Made by a program: the position numbers and the translations under genes. A stretch of 64,000 bases of DNA, from NCBI GenBank assembly GCA_019429255.1, contig JAHYIY010000003.1, positions 1-64,000 on the forward strand, read 5' to 3'. Positions 28,176-36,857 of the stretch are shown here, one piece after another. Position 1 is the stretch's first letter. Every line of letters begins with the position of its first letter. Under the pieces are notes generated by a model. That model saw nothing but the letters and a program-made list of their open reading frames with translations. It searched no databases and had not been told where the DNA came from. This stretch comes from Desulfuromonadales bacterium. Its GTDB lineage: Bacteria; Desulfobacterota; Desulfuromonadia; Desulfuromonadales; Geopsychrobacteraceae.

Positions 28176-28762
28176 CAATTCTCCCTTACCAGTTCATACC
28201 TATGCAATTCACTGTTGAGCAATGTAGCCAGTGCACCACCCTGGATGGCAACAACACTGCGCTCTTCCTTACCTAACAACTGCCCGAGTGATACCTTGTC
28301 AAACAACTGTGTGCAAACGATCTGTTGTCGCTTTGCCGTACTGTCAATTTTCTGTTTCATATTGTCGGCTATATCTGTAGCCATAACAACCGCAACCGGA
28401 GGCGCAGGTCTTTTCAATGCATCAAGCACCATAGTGCTACCGGCGATCAACTGTCCCGCCTTGCGCGCCATCAAAATCAATCCTTTGATGCGCTGAATAA
28501 GGGCCTGCTGCAATTGCCCGTTTAGCTTAACCAGTTCGACAGGTTGTGTCGTTGCGCCAAAAACCCGGCGAAAACTGTTTTTTTTAACTGCCAGCACCAG
28601 ACATTGCTGGTTAAAGCAGGTATAAAGACCGCGACCAGGGAGCTGTTGCCGATAATCCACCACAACCTGTCCATCCGGAGCAAGGACAAATCGCAAAAGC
28701 TGATGTTTTTCGGTTACCGTACGGCAGGCAACACAACTGCGCTGTGGCTGGGTAACGGCCAT
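28175..28762 (-). CDS. YlxR (DUF448) - L7Ae fusion protein
   Basis: A 195-residue two-domain protein. Residues 1-85 are YlxR ([27 protein letters not shown] with paired Cys), residues ~92-185 an L7Ae/YlxQ-type RNA-binding domain ([19 protein letters not shown]). In many bacteria these are two adjacent genes; here they are one chain. It lies 9 bases after nusA and overlaps infB by one base. Probably an RNA-binding factor of the transcription-translation machinery; YlxR has been linked to RNase P and to transcription control in other species. Confidence 0.9.
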
Positions 28763-28771
28763 TGCTGCTGA

Positions 28772-29956
28772 TTACACCTCGTCCGTGTTGGAATCAGCCG
28801 CAGGCAATTCCGGCTCAGCATCTGCTGCTTCGATATCAGCTGAAGTTTCTTTGCTGCTGGGGGCAAACAGGTCCTCGGCGGCCTGGCGTTCTGAGGAGAC
28901 AGGTTCTTCGTCCTGATCTTCCTCCTGGGCGCGTGATTCACTCTTGATATCAATTTTCCAACCGATCAGCTTGGCTGCCAATCTGACATTCTGCCCTTTT
29001 TTGCCGATTGCCAAAGACAGTTGATCGTCAGGAACGATAATTTCCATTGCCTGATCTTCATCGTCAACGTAAACGCGAGAGACTTCGGCTGGTGCCAGAG
29101 CAGCACAGGCAAAGCGAGCCGGATCGTGGGTCCAGGGGATAATATCGATCCGTTCACCACGCAATTCAGTCACGACATTCTGTACCCGAGAGCCACGCAT
29201 ACCAACACAGGCACCCACAGGGTCAACATCAACATCGTGGGACAACACTGCCATCTTGGCACGACTGCCAGGCTCGCGTACGGCCGCCTTGATTTCCACA
29301 ATACCTTCGGCAATTTCCGGAACTTCAGCAGTGAACAGGGAAATCAACAGTCCCGGATGGGTACGCGACAGAATAATCTGTGGTCCCTTGGCCGACAACT
29401 TGACTTCGGAAATATAAGCGCGAACACGGTCGGACTGACGGTAGTTTTCCCTTGGCACCTGTTCGCGACTGGGCAACAAGGCCTCAGCGCGCCCCAGATC
29501 AACAATCAGATCACCACGTTCATAGCGACGGACAATGCCGTTAACCACTTCGCCGACGCGATTGCTGAATTCGTTGTAAATTCCTTCACGTTCAGCCTCA
29601 CGAACCTTCTGAATAATAACCTGCTTTGCCATCTGAGCAGCAATACGACTGAAGGAGCCGGCCTCCATCATCATGCCAAGGGAGTCACCAATTTCAACAT
29701 CAGGATCGACTTCCCGCGCTTCGTTGATATCGATTTCTTTATATGAGTCGGTGACCTCGTCAACAACTGTAACAAATTCAAACACTTCGACTTCGCCAAT
29801 CTCTGGGTTGAAGTGTGCTTCAAGATCACGGGTGTTTCTGAACTTCTTGTTGGCAGCAGACAAGACTGCAGACTCCAGTGCATCGATCAAAACATCGCGA
29901 TCGATACCTTTGTCTTTAACAACCTGATCGATGATGTGATTAAGGTTACCCACCAT
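28772..29956 (-). CDS. nusA: transcription termination/antitermination protein NusA
   Basis: A 394-residue NusA: N-terminal RNA-polymerase-binding domain, S1 domain near residues 133-200 ([18 protein letters not shown]), two KH domains ([18 protein letters not shown] and [16 protein letters not shown]) and a short acidic tail rich in Glu/Asp/Ser. The two C-terminal acidic repeats of the E. coli protein are absent, as in many bacteria. Located between rimP and ylxR in the usual order. Confidence 0.96.
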   Translation of the reverse strand: MVGNLNHIIDQVVKDKGIDRDVLIDALESAVLSAANKKFRNTRDLEAHFNPEIGEVEVFEFVTVVDEVTDSYKEIDINEAREVDPDVEIGDSLGMMMEAGSFSRIAAQMAKQVIIQKVREAEREGIYNEFSNRVGEVVNGIVRRYERGDLIVDLGRAEALLPSREQVPRENYRQSDRVRAYISEVKLSAKGPQIILSRTHPGLLISLFTAEVPEIAEGIVEIKAAVREPGSRAKMAVLSHDVDVDPVGACVGMRGSRVQNVVTELRGERIDIIPWTHDPARFACAALAPAEVSRVYVDDEDQAMEIIVPDDQLSLAIGKKGQNVRLAAKLIGWKIDIKSESRAQEEDQDEEPVSSERQAAEDLFAPSSKETSADIEAADAEPELPAADSNTDEV

Positions 29957-30007
29957 CTTGCAATACCCCTTTAAGTTTGATGCAGGTGCACATGCACCGG
30001 CAAACGT

Positions 30008-30484
30008 TTAAAATTCAGGCACCAGATGTGCCGTATCAATATTGGAAAGCGCAATACGAACCTCAGCCTGACGGTCCTGCAGCGCCAAAACAAGCTCATC
30101 CTGCGATAGCCCAATGATCCTGCCACTGATGGTTTTTCGGCGCTTGCCTGAACCATCGATATCCATTGCATCAACTGTTTTAATTTTCACCAGATGATCA
30201 GTAAAGCGCTCAAAGTCAGCCCGCTTTTTCAACGGACGCTCCAGGCCGGGCGAGGACACCTCGAGGTTGTACGCCGTGGGGATAATGTCTTCAACATCCA
30301 GCAGCGAACTGAGCTGGCGACTGGCTGCCGCGCAATCATCAAGGGTGATGCCCCCTTCTTTATCCAGAAAGAAACGCAACACCCAACCATGAGGTTCACG
30401 CCGATATTCTATATCAACCAGCTCAAGACCCAGTTCTTCTAACAGCGGCAACACCAGGTTTTCAATTTTTCCAGTCAGGTCCAT
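30008..30484 (-). CDS. rimP: ribosome maturation factor RimP
   Basis: A 159-residue protein with LGLELVDIEYRREPHGWVLRFFLDKEGGIT (split LGLELVDIEYRREPHG / WVLRFFLDKEGG) and LEVSSPGLERPLKK, typical of RimP, which assists 30S assembly. The ATG at 30484 is chosen because AAAGG lies six bases upstream; an adjacent ATG one codon earlier is less well spaced. First gene of the nusA-infB operon and immediately behind a terminator-like hairpin (30503-30532). Confidence 0.94.
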   Translation of the reverse strand: MDLTGKIENLVLPLLEELGLELVDIEYRREPHGWVLRFFLDKEGGITLDDCAAASRQLSSLLDVEDIIPTAYNLEVSSPGLERPLKKRADFERFTDHLVKIKTVDAMDIDGSGKRRKTISGRIIGLSQDELVLALQDRQAEVRIALSNIDTAHLVPEF

Positions 30485-30502
30485 CATGCACCTTTTTGAC
30501 AT

Positions 30503-30532
30503 AAAAAAAAGCGAGCTGCGAAGCTCACTTTA
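30503..30532 (-). terminator. terminator or attenuator directly before rimP
   Basis: On the minus strand AAAGTGAGCT and AGCTCGCTTT pair (one T-G) around TCGC and are followed by a run of eight T residues ending only ~19 bases before the rimP start codon. It could end trmJ transcripts, or attenuate rimP-nusA transcription from a promoter upstream. Confidence 0.72.
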
Positions 30533-30655
30533 CAAAAACACCGTAAAACTTGCCCCTTTTACCATGCTAAAAGTACAAAGGCAAGAAAAAAACAGTTAAA
30601 ATCATAATACAGAAGACAGGAGTCAGGAGGGATATAACTTCTATCTTCTGTATTC

Positions 30656-30811
30656 GTAACTGTTCAGTACTGTCCTTGCGCAGGGCCTTTGGTTCCTGTG
30701 GCAAGGGTGTTTGTCGCCATAGATGGCGACAACAAGCGGTCAGGGATGACCCAACGGGAAACAATCGCGTCCCTTGACATAGGATCCGAAGATCCGGTGC
30801 TGAACAGATGC
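30656..30811. mobile_element. miniature element, family A, copy 1
   Basis: A 156-bp element with 17-base imperfect terminal inverted repeats (GTAACTGTTCAGTACTG left; GCATCTGTTCAGCACCG on the minus strand at the right end) flanked by the perfect 8-bp direct repeat CTGTATTC (30648-30655 and 30812-30819). The right repeat includes two bases of the trmJ stop codon. Internal palindromes include TTGTCGCC-ATAGAT-GGCGACAA and GGATC-CGAA-GATCC. It has no credible gene. Near-identical sequence occurs at 56142-56295 and 52713-52855. Confidence 0.8.
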
Positions 30812-30817
30812 CTGTAT

Positions 30818-31582
30818 TCAAGCTTTTACTCCCTGCCTTTGCGTCTTTTTACCACAGGCGATATCGATCTGATTGAACATGCCACGCAGGATTCTGACCT
30901 CGCGTTCATTGAGTCCGGCGCGGCCAAAAATACGGCGATAGGTACGCATGATATGATCGGGGTTTTGGGGGTTGAGATAGTCGATATGCAGGAGTGTTTC
31001 TGTCATGTGCCGGTAGAGGGATTCGAGTTGCTGGTTGTCTGCCAGTTTTTTTCGTCCGTGCTGTTGTCCCGCGATCTCCCCCGCCCTTTTGTAGATTTCA
31101 TATAGACAAACAACGACAGCTTGCGCCAGATTCATCGATGGCAGTCGGGCGTCGGTCGGAATCGTAACAAAGTGCTGACACAGATCCAGCTCGGAGGTGA
31201 ATAGCCCTTTATCCTCACGGCCAAAAACCAGGGCGCAGACACCAGCAGAATCGATAGTGAGAATCAGATTGGCGGCCTCGTCAGGATGCAGCATCCCCTC
31301 ACGATAGCGTCCGAAACGGCGCGTTGTGCCGACACTTAATGAGCAGTCAGCCAGGGCTTCCGGCAAAGACGAGTAGATTGTCGCCCGCTCGAGCAGGTCA
31401 GCGGCCTTGACCGCCATATTGCGAGCTTCGCGCCCAAGATGATCGACCTGCGGATTGACCAGGCGTAGATCGTGCGCTCCATAATTGTACATGGCACGAC
31501 AGACGGAGCCGATATTGCCGGCCCCTTGTGGTTCTACCAATACGATGGCCGGGCAATTTTTGTACTTATTCTGGTCTGTCAT
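30818..31582 (-). CDS. tRNA/rRNA methyltransferase, TrmJ-like SPOUT family
   Basis: A 254-residue SPOUT methyltransferase with VLVEPQGAGNIGSVCRAMYN, LVFGREDKGLF and the knot segment SMNLAQAVVVCLYEIY. The family makes 2'-O-methyl groups, TrmJ at position 32 of tRNAs. The C-terminal helical extension is typical of TrmJ. Its start overlaps the HolC-like gene by 17 bases. The stop codon abuts the miniature element at 30656-30811. Confidence 0.9.
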   Translation of the reverse strand: MTDQNKYKNCPAIVLVEPQGAGNIGSVCRAMYNYGAHDLRLVNPQVDHLGREARNMAVKAADLLERATIYSSLPEALADCSLSVGTTRRFGRYREGMLHPDEAANLILTIDSAGVCALVFGREDKGLFTSELDLCQHFVTIPTDARLPSMNLAQAVVVCLYEIYKRAGEIAGQQHGRKKLADNQQLESLYRHMTETLLHIDYLNPQNPDHIMRTYRRIFGRAGLNEREVRILRGMFNQIDIACGKKTQRQGVKA

Positions 31583-32036
31583 CAGTGTTTATTTCTGATC
31601 GGCTATTGGTTGCAGAAGGTTCCATCTGTGGATCGAATCCATGTTGACGATAGAGGCGAAACCGCTCCCGCGCCGTATCTGCCAACTGCGAATCGTAGGT
31701 TTCGGCGAAGTCGTAAATAAACTGGAAATCTTTAAAAAAAGAGGGTGGGCAGGGTGAAACACAGATCAGCACATCCGCCTTATTAGTGTTGCACACCACA
31801 GTTGAAACCACGATCGCTTCGGTACAATGTTCATTGCTATTATGTATCACGTGGGGCAAAAAGGATTCTTTCTTAAAGGCCCACAAATAACGATCAAGGG
31901 ATGTAGCCATTTCTTCATTGGCCACGACAATTAAAATACGGTGACCACGATTAAAATATATTTCTGCCAGGCGACCGACATGTAGAGCTTTGTTCCGTCC
32001 CTCGAGCCGAACAAAATAAATAGCAGGCAAACTCAT
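31566..32036 (-). CDS. holC: DNA polymerase III chi subunit (HolC)-like
   Basis: A 156-residue protein with the HolC pattern: an N-terminal strand, GRLAEIYFNRGHRILIVVAN, LDRYLWAFKKESFLPHVI, and the terminal ARERFRLYRQHGFDP. Chi links the clamp loader to SSB. Sequence similarity is recognisable but not strong, so the assignment is by overall pattern. It is two bases downstream of apgM. Confidence 0.78.
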   Translation of the reverse strand: MSLPAIYFVRLEGRNKALHVGRLAEIYFNRGHRILIVVANEEMATSLDRYLWAFKKESFLPHVIHNSNEHCTEAIVVSTVVCNTNKADVLICVSPCPPSFFKDFQFIYDFAETYDSQLADTARERFRLYRQHGFDPQMEPSATNSRSEINTDDRPE

Positions 32037-32038
32037 CG

Positions 32039-33238
32039 CTAGCGACGTTCAATCAGCAGGTTCAGCAATTCGTGCCCCTTTACTCTGTAGCCGGTTTTGA
32101 GCGCCTCTTTTTCTGAATAGGCACGTGCCGAAGAAGCAAAATCGCAGCGCGAGTCAAAGAGCACAAAAGGGACAGGATCACACGTGTGGGTGCGCTTGAC
32201 GACAGGCGTCGGATGGTCGGGAGTCACCAGGATACGACAGTCACCGATTTGGTCAAGATGATTAATAATGGTGCCGACCACTTCGCGGTCGAAGTTTTCT
32301 ATCGCTTCGATTTTTTCTTTTAATAAACCGCCATGGGCAGCCTCATCCGGGGCTTCCACGTGCAGGTAAACAAAATCGCGGCTTTTCAGCGCGCCAATGG
32401 CATATTCGGCTTTGCCACGATAGTTGGTGTCGATGTAGCCGGTGGCACCCGGTACATGGATGATATCGAGACCGGCATTAACGCCGATACCACGGATCAG
32501 ATCGACTGCGGAAATGACGGCACCGGTCAAGCCATAACGCTGTTGATAGGTCTCCATCGCGGGCCGGCGACCATGTCCCCACAGCCAGATAGAATTTGCC
32601 GGCAGTTGCCCTTGGGCTACCCGGCGATTGTTGACCGGATGATCAAGCAGCAGCATCTGGGCTGAATTCATCAGGTCATGAAGAATCGCTGCACCATCAC
32701 CCTGAGGCAGATGATCTTCGATGCTCTGACTGGAAATATCGTGTGGCGGAGTAAATTTGAGCTGGTCTTTGCCATTCTTCCAAACCAGCAGATGGCGGTA
32801 GGAAACTCCGGGATAGAAGTGAAACTCATCACCACCGAGTTCGCCATTGAGGCACTGGATCAACTCCGTGGCATCTTCGGTGCTGATGTGACCGGCAGAA
32901 AAATCGCCCATATAGATTTTGCCGAAATGAGCTTCAAGCCAGACAAAGTTAAGCCGGAATGCCACGTCATCGGCCGCCAGCTCTACCCCCATGCTGGCGG
33001 CCTCAAGGGGTGAGCGACCGCTATAACAATCACCAGGATTATAGCCGAACACCGACAGGTTGGCGACATCACTGCCGGGTGGGTAGCCATCAGGAACGGT
33101 CGCCGCCAGGCCAACCTGCCCCTTGCGACAGAGTTCGTCCATGTTAGGGGTGTCGGCAGCCTCGAGGGGTGTTTTACCGCCGAGTTCTTTCAGGGGTTCA
33201 TCGGACATACCGTCGCCGAGAAGAATGATATATTTCAT
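32039..33238 (-). CDS. apgM: cofactor-independent phosphoglycerate mutase, archaeal type
   Basis: A 399-residue alkaline-phosphatase-superfamily enzyme with LLGDGMSDEPL, the nucleophile region PPGSDVANLSVFGY, HVEAPDEAAHGG and VTPDHPTPV, which contain the metal ligands. It interconverts 2- and 3-phosphoglycerate. Some members of this branch have been proposed to be homoserine kinases; with thrC 13 kb away there is no local support for that. It starts 19 bases after xerD ends. Confidence 0.88.
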   Translation of the reverse strand: MKYIILLGDGMSDEPLKELGGKTPLEAADTPNMDELCRKGQVGLAATVPDGYPPGSDVANLSVFGYNPGDCYSGRSPLEAASMGVELAADDVAFRLNFVWLEAHFGKIYMGDFSAGHISTEDATELIQCLNGELGGDEFHFYPGVSYRHLLVWKNGKDQLKFTPPHDISSQSIEDHLPQGDGAAILHDLMNSAQMLLLDHPVNNRRVAQGQLPANSIWLWGHGRRPAMETYQQRYGLTGAVISAVDLIRGIGVNAGLDIIHVPGATGYIDTNYRGKAEYAIGALKSRDFVYLHVEAPDEAAHGGLLKEKIEAIENFDREVVGTIINHLDQIGDCRILVTPDHPTPVVKRTHTCDPVPFVLFDSRCDFASSARAYSEKEALKTGYRVKGHELLNLLIERR

Positions 33239-33257
33239 GTTTTATCCTGTCGCTTGG

Positions 33258-34148
33258 TCATCCGCGCGGGTGATACTGCTGATGCACCTGTTTAAGGCGC
33301 TCCTGGATGACATGAGTATAAATCTGGGTTGTTGACACATCCGCATGTCCGAGCATTGCCTGGACTGCGCGCAGATCTGCTCCATTTTCGAGAAGATGGG
33401 TAGCAAAAGAGTGGCGCAACAGGTGTGGATAAACGGTTTTGTTGATTCCCGCAACAAGGGCGTAACCTTTAAGCTTTTTCCAGAAGCCCTGGCGGCTCAA
33501 CTTACCACCACGAGTGTTTAAAAAAACCTCCTGGCGTATCCTGCCCTTGGTCATAAGCGGCCTGACATTCTGCAAATAATCGCTGAGAAATTCAAGGGCA
33601 ACTTCCCCTAACGGGATTAATCGCTGTTTTGACCCTTTTCCCATGACGTTTAAACAGCCGATATCGAGCTTGATATCAGCATGCTGCAGACCAATTAACT
33701 CACTGACACGCATGCCGGTAGCATAAAGCACTTCGAGCATCGCACGATCGCGGCGCGCAACATGGGTGTCAGCGCGCGGGGCCTCCAACAGGGCCTCGAC
33801 CTCAACGGTGCTGAGCAGATGCGGTAATCTGGCTCGGGTTCGCGGCGCATCGATGCGGGTGGTCGGATCTGCTGTCGTGTGACCTTCACGCACTAAAAAA
33901 CGGTGAAAATGGCGCATGGTGCTTAACGCGCGCGCGCGACTGCGGGGAGCCAACCCCCGATCACGCAAGTGAGTAAGAAAACGCACTATCATCAAAGAGT
34001 CAATATGTTCAGGCCCTTCTATGTTTTCTGACTGTTTGAGATAATTGCTATAAATGGCTAGATCACAAGCGTAAGCAGCAACAGTGTTCGCGGCCAAGCC
34101 TTTTTCGACACTGATAAAATTGAGAAAATGATCAACACTTGAATCCAT
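33258..34148 (-). CDS. xerD: tyrosine recombinase XerD
   Basis: A 296-residue recombinase with core-binding domain (residues 5-90) and catalytic residues R147 (GMRVSEL), H242 and R245 (HLLRHSFATHLL), H268 (GHADVS) and Y277 (IYTHV). With XerC it resolves chromosome dimers at dif. The sequence is closer to XerD than to XerC, and the chromosomal context (glnD, apgM) shows it is a housekeeping copy rather than a mobile integrase. Confidence 0.92.
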   Translation of the reverse strand: MDSSVDHFLNFISVEKGLAANTVAAYACDLAIYSNYLKQSENIEGPEHIDSLMIVRFLTHLRDRGLAPRSRARALSTMRHFHRFLVREGHTTADPTTRIDAPRTRARLPHLLSTVEVEALLEAPRADTHVARRDRAMLEVLYATGMRVSELIGLQHADIKLDIGCLNVMGKGSKQRLIPLGEVALEFLSDYLQNVRPLMTKGRIRQEVFLNTRGGKLSRQGFWKKLKGYALVAGINKTVYPHLLRHSFATHLLENGADLRAVQAMLGHADVSTTQIYTHVIQERLKQVHQQYHPRG

Positions 34149-34163
34149 TGTCGCGCTGCCGCC

Positions 34164-36857
34164 TTATTCCAGACGGTTCAGCAGTGTCTGGCGGATGGTG
34201 TCAATCCTGGCAGGATCGACAATTTTTTGGCCGAAAATATCATGGACATAAAACACATCAGCAGCCTGGTCAACTTTGGTGGCAATTTTTGAAACCGCAA
34301 TATATAGCCCCAGCTCTTTCAATGTTCTGGTGATCTGGTATAACAGCCCAACCTTGTCAGTGGCAAAAATATCAATAACCGTGTAATTGTCGGAGATATC
34401 ATTGTCGAATTCCACTCGATTCGGTCGCGGCAGCTGTCTGAGTTTTTTTGTATAAAAACTCGGGGTCGATAGTTTGGCGACCAGATCCTCAACCAGAACG
34501 CGTCCCTCAAACACCGCAATCAGGTCTTCCTCAACTTTGTGCCATTTTTGCGGTTTGCTGACAATCTCTCCATGGGCGCTGTTTACCTGCAGGACATCGA
34601 GAACGTCACCATTTTTACGGGTGTAGATCTGCGCCCCGAGAATATTGATCGAGTGAGCAGCCATGACCCCGGCAATCTGTGAAAAAAGCCCGGGAGAATC
34701 GATGGTTGCGATCGTTACTTCAGTAAACTTGGCATCCACCATATGCTCAATTTGTATGGCCAGCGCCTTGCGACCACGATTCAGCGCCAAACGTAAATGC
34801 GGAATAATCTCGGCAGAGCGATAACTGAGCAAATATCTGTTATTCAGGCCGTTAAGGGCTTTAACCAGGCGTTTTTCAGAAAACTCACCGTGCAGTGCCT
34901 GGCGGATCTTACGTTTGCGATTACGTATTTTCTCCGATCGTTGTTCCTGAAAAAAGTCTTTTTTCTCCAGAACATCGTAGGTTTTTTCGTACAGCTCCTG
35001 GAGCAGCGTTCCCTTCCACTCCGACCAGACATCCGGCCCAACCGCCTTGATATCAGCAAAGGTCAAGAGGTAAAGCATGCGCAGATTTTCACTCATCTGC
35101 AGCAACTCAGCAAACTGGGCAATCATCTTCATGTCCTGAAGGTCACGACGCTGCGAAATGTGTGCCATCTTCAGGTGCTGAGCAACCAGGAACTCCAGGC
35201 GCTGACTGTCTTCACGATTGAGCCTGAGTCTTCTGGCAATGCGCGGGATCATTTCCGCACCACGCACACTGTGGTCTTTACCGCTGCCCTTGCCGATATC
35301 ATGAAACAAAATAGCCAGGAGAAGCAGTTCAGGCTTTTCAATCTGATGAATCATCCGGCTGAGTAACGGCTGCGAATTCTGATAATCGCCGCGGAAGAGT
35401 TTTTCTACCTCTTCAGCGGCAAAGATGGTGTGAACATCGACGGTATATATATGGTAGAGATCAAACTGAACCTTACAGTAGATATGCTTGAACTCTGGGA
35501 TAAAGGCATTAAGAAACTGCAGGTGATGCATCTTGTGAAGCGTTTTGCCGACCCCTTTGATATGACGCAAAATCGCTATGAAGGAGCCGTTGATGCGTTT
35601 TGAGCGGCGCACTTTGTCGGTGATCAGATGCAGGTTGTCGCGTATCAACTGTTTTAATTCCAGGCACAGATCGGCCTGATGTTTCTGCGCCAGTTCAAAA
35701 GCGACCATCATCAATTCCGGATGTTGTAACAAGGTCAGATTTTTTGCTGCCCGCAACTCGCCACGTAACAGATAAAATCCATCCTCGAGGTTACGCCGAA
35801 CGAGAAAATTAAAAACTCCCATGGGCGCACTCCGGGAAACGGTCGCGTCAACGATCAACTTGGAGGCCAGATATTCATTCTGATTGGCGAAAGCGTAATA
35901 ATCCTGCATGAACTGTTCAACAGCAGAGCCGGTTGTCTTATTGGAGTAACCCAGAAAGGAAGCAATCTGCTGCTGAATGTCAAAGGTGAGCTGCTCCGAT
36001 TTTCTTTGAGTGGAAAAATGCAAAAAGTTCCTGATCGTCCACAAATAATCCTGGGCACGAACATACGACTCAACTGTCTGCTCGCTTACGATGCCGCGGG
36101 TCAGCAATGCGTGGAGGCTGTCAGCCTTGTATTTTATCCGCGCAATCCACAGGGCATCCTGCAACTCGCGCAGACCACCCTCACCCTCCTTGATATTGGG
36201 CTCAAGCAGATAGACGGAAGAACCGTACTTTTTTTTCCGTTCCTCACGTTCATCCAGTTTTTCTTTGATAAACCCCAGGGGATTCTGATGTTGCAGAACC
36301 ATGGCGACATCACTGACAAAATCGCGATAGACACGAGCCTCTCCGGCAATCAGACGAACATCCAAAAGTGCGGTTCTGACCGTCGTGTCACGGGCCTGTT
36401 CAAGACAATCAGATGATGAACGAATACTGTAGCCAACGTCGAGATTCAGATCCCAGAGCAGGTACAGTACGCGGTCGGCAATAACGCGGATGCGGTCTTC
36501 CCCTTCGGGTAGATAGTAAAACATCAGATCAAGATCTGAACGCGGATTCATCTCTTCGCGCCCATAACCGCCAACGGCCAACAAAGCACAATCGGCCACT
36601 GCGGCGTGGTCAAGTCCGGTTGCGGCAATACGAAAGAGGTGGCGATGAAGTTGATCAAAGAGGAACGTAAACTGTTTGACAATCAAGCGACTTGCTGCCC
36701 CTTCCAGACATTTCTTATTCAGTATGGCGAAGTTTTCATCGATAAAGGTTCGCGCAGCAGCAAGAACCTGGGGCCGAACGGCTTCAAAGTCTTTGTTAAC
36801 AGCAGGTGGGGTAAACAAAAACAGATCGTAGCTGCTGTGGGTAATCGGGAAATTCAT
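34164..36857 (-). CDS. glnD: PII uridylyltransferase / uridylyl-removing enzyme
   Basis: An 897-residue nitrogen-sensing enzyme. Domains: nucleotidyltransferase with GGYGREEMNPRSDLDLMF near residue 100, HD domain with LFHDIGKGSGKDHS near residue 520, and two C-terminal ACT domains (TIDSPGLFSQIAGVM and ATDKVGLLYQITRTL) that bind glutamine. It uridylylates the PII protein made at 52891-53229. The ATG at 36857 overlaps the amiC stop (ATGA), so translation is coupled; a GTG two codons upstream is possible. Confidence 0.96.
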   Translation of the reverse strand: MNFPITHSSYDLFLFTPPAVNKDFEAVRPQVLAAARTFIDENFAILNKKCLEGAASRLIVKQFTFLFDQLHRHLFRIAATGLDHAAVADCALLAVGGYGREEMNPRSDLDLMFYYLPEGEDRIRVIADRVLYLLWDLNLDVGYSIRSSSDCLEQARDTTVRTALLDVRLIAGEARVYRDFVSDVAMVLQHQNPLGFIKEKLDEREERKKKYGSSVYLLEPNIKEGEGGLRELQDALWIARIKYKADSLHALLTRGIVSEQTVESYVRAQDYLWTIRNFLHFSTQRKSEQLTFDIQQQIASFLGYSNKTTGSAVEQFMQDYYAFANQNEYLASKLIVDATVSRSAPMGVFNFLVRRNLEDGFYLLRGELRAAKNLTLLQHPELMMVAFELAQKHQADLCLELKQLIRDNLHLITDKVRRSKRINGSFIAILRHIKGVGKTLHKMHHLQFLNAFIPEFKHIYCKVQFDLYHIYTVDVHTIFAAEEVEKLFRGDYQNSQPLLSRMIHQIEKPELLLLAILFHDIGKGSGKDHSVRGAEMIPRIARRLRLNREDSQRLEFLVAQHLKMAHISQRRDLQDMKMIAQFAELLQMSENLRMLYLLTFADIKAVGPDVWSEWKGTLLQELYEKTYDVLEKKDFFQEQRSEKIRNRKRKIRQALHGEFSEKRLVKALNGLNNRYLLSYRSAEIIPHLRLALNRGRKALAIQIEHMVDAKFTEVTIATIDSPGLFSQIAGVMAAHSINILGAQIYTRKNGDVLDVLQVNSAHGEIVSKPQKWHKVEEDLIAVFEGRVLVEDLVAKLSTPSFYTKKLRQLPRPNRVEFDNDISDNYTVIDIFATDKVGLLYQITRTLKELGLYIAVSKIATKVDQAADVFYVHDIFGQKIVDPARIDTIRQTLLNRLE

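Noticed and set aside
30567-30821. Minus-strand frames at the three family-A elements encoding similar peptides (WRQTPLPQE type)
   Set aside because: Similarity comes from the repeated DNA; the frames have different lengths and ends, lack ribosome-binding sites, and one copy carries indels.
32039-33238. Homoserine kinase as the function of the phosphoglycerate mutase-like protein
   Set aside because: Proposed for some relatives, but thrC is 13 kb away and no threonine gene is adjacent.
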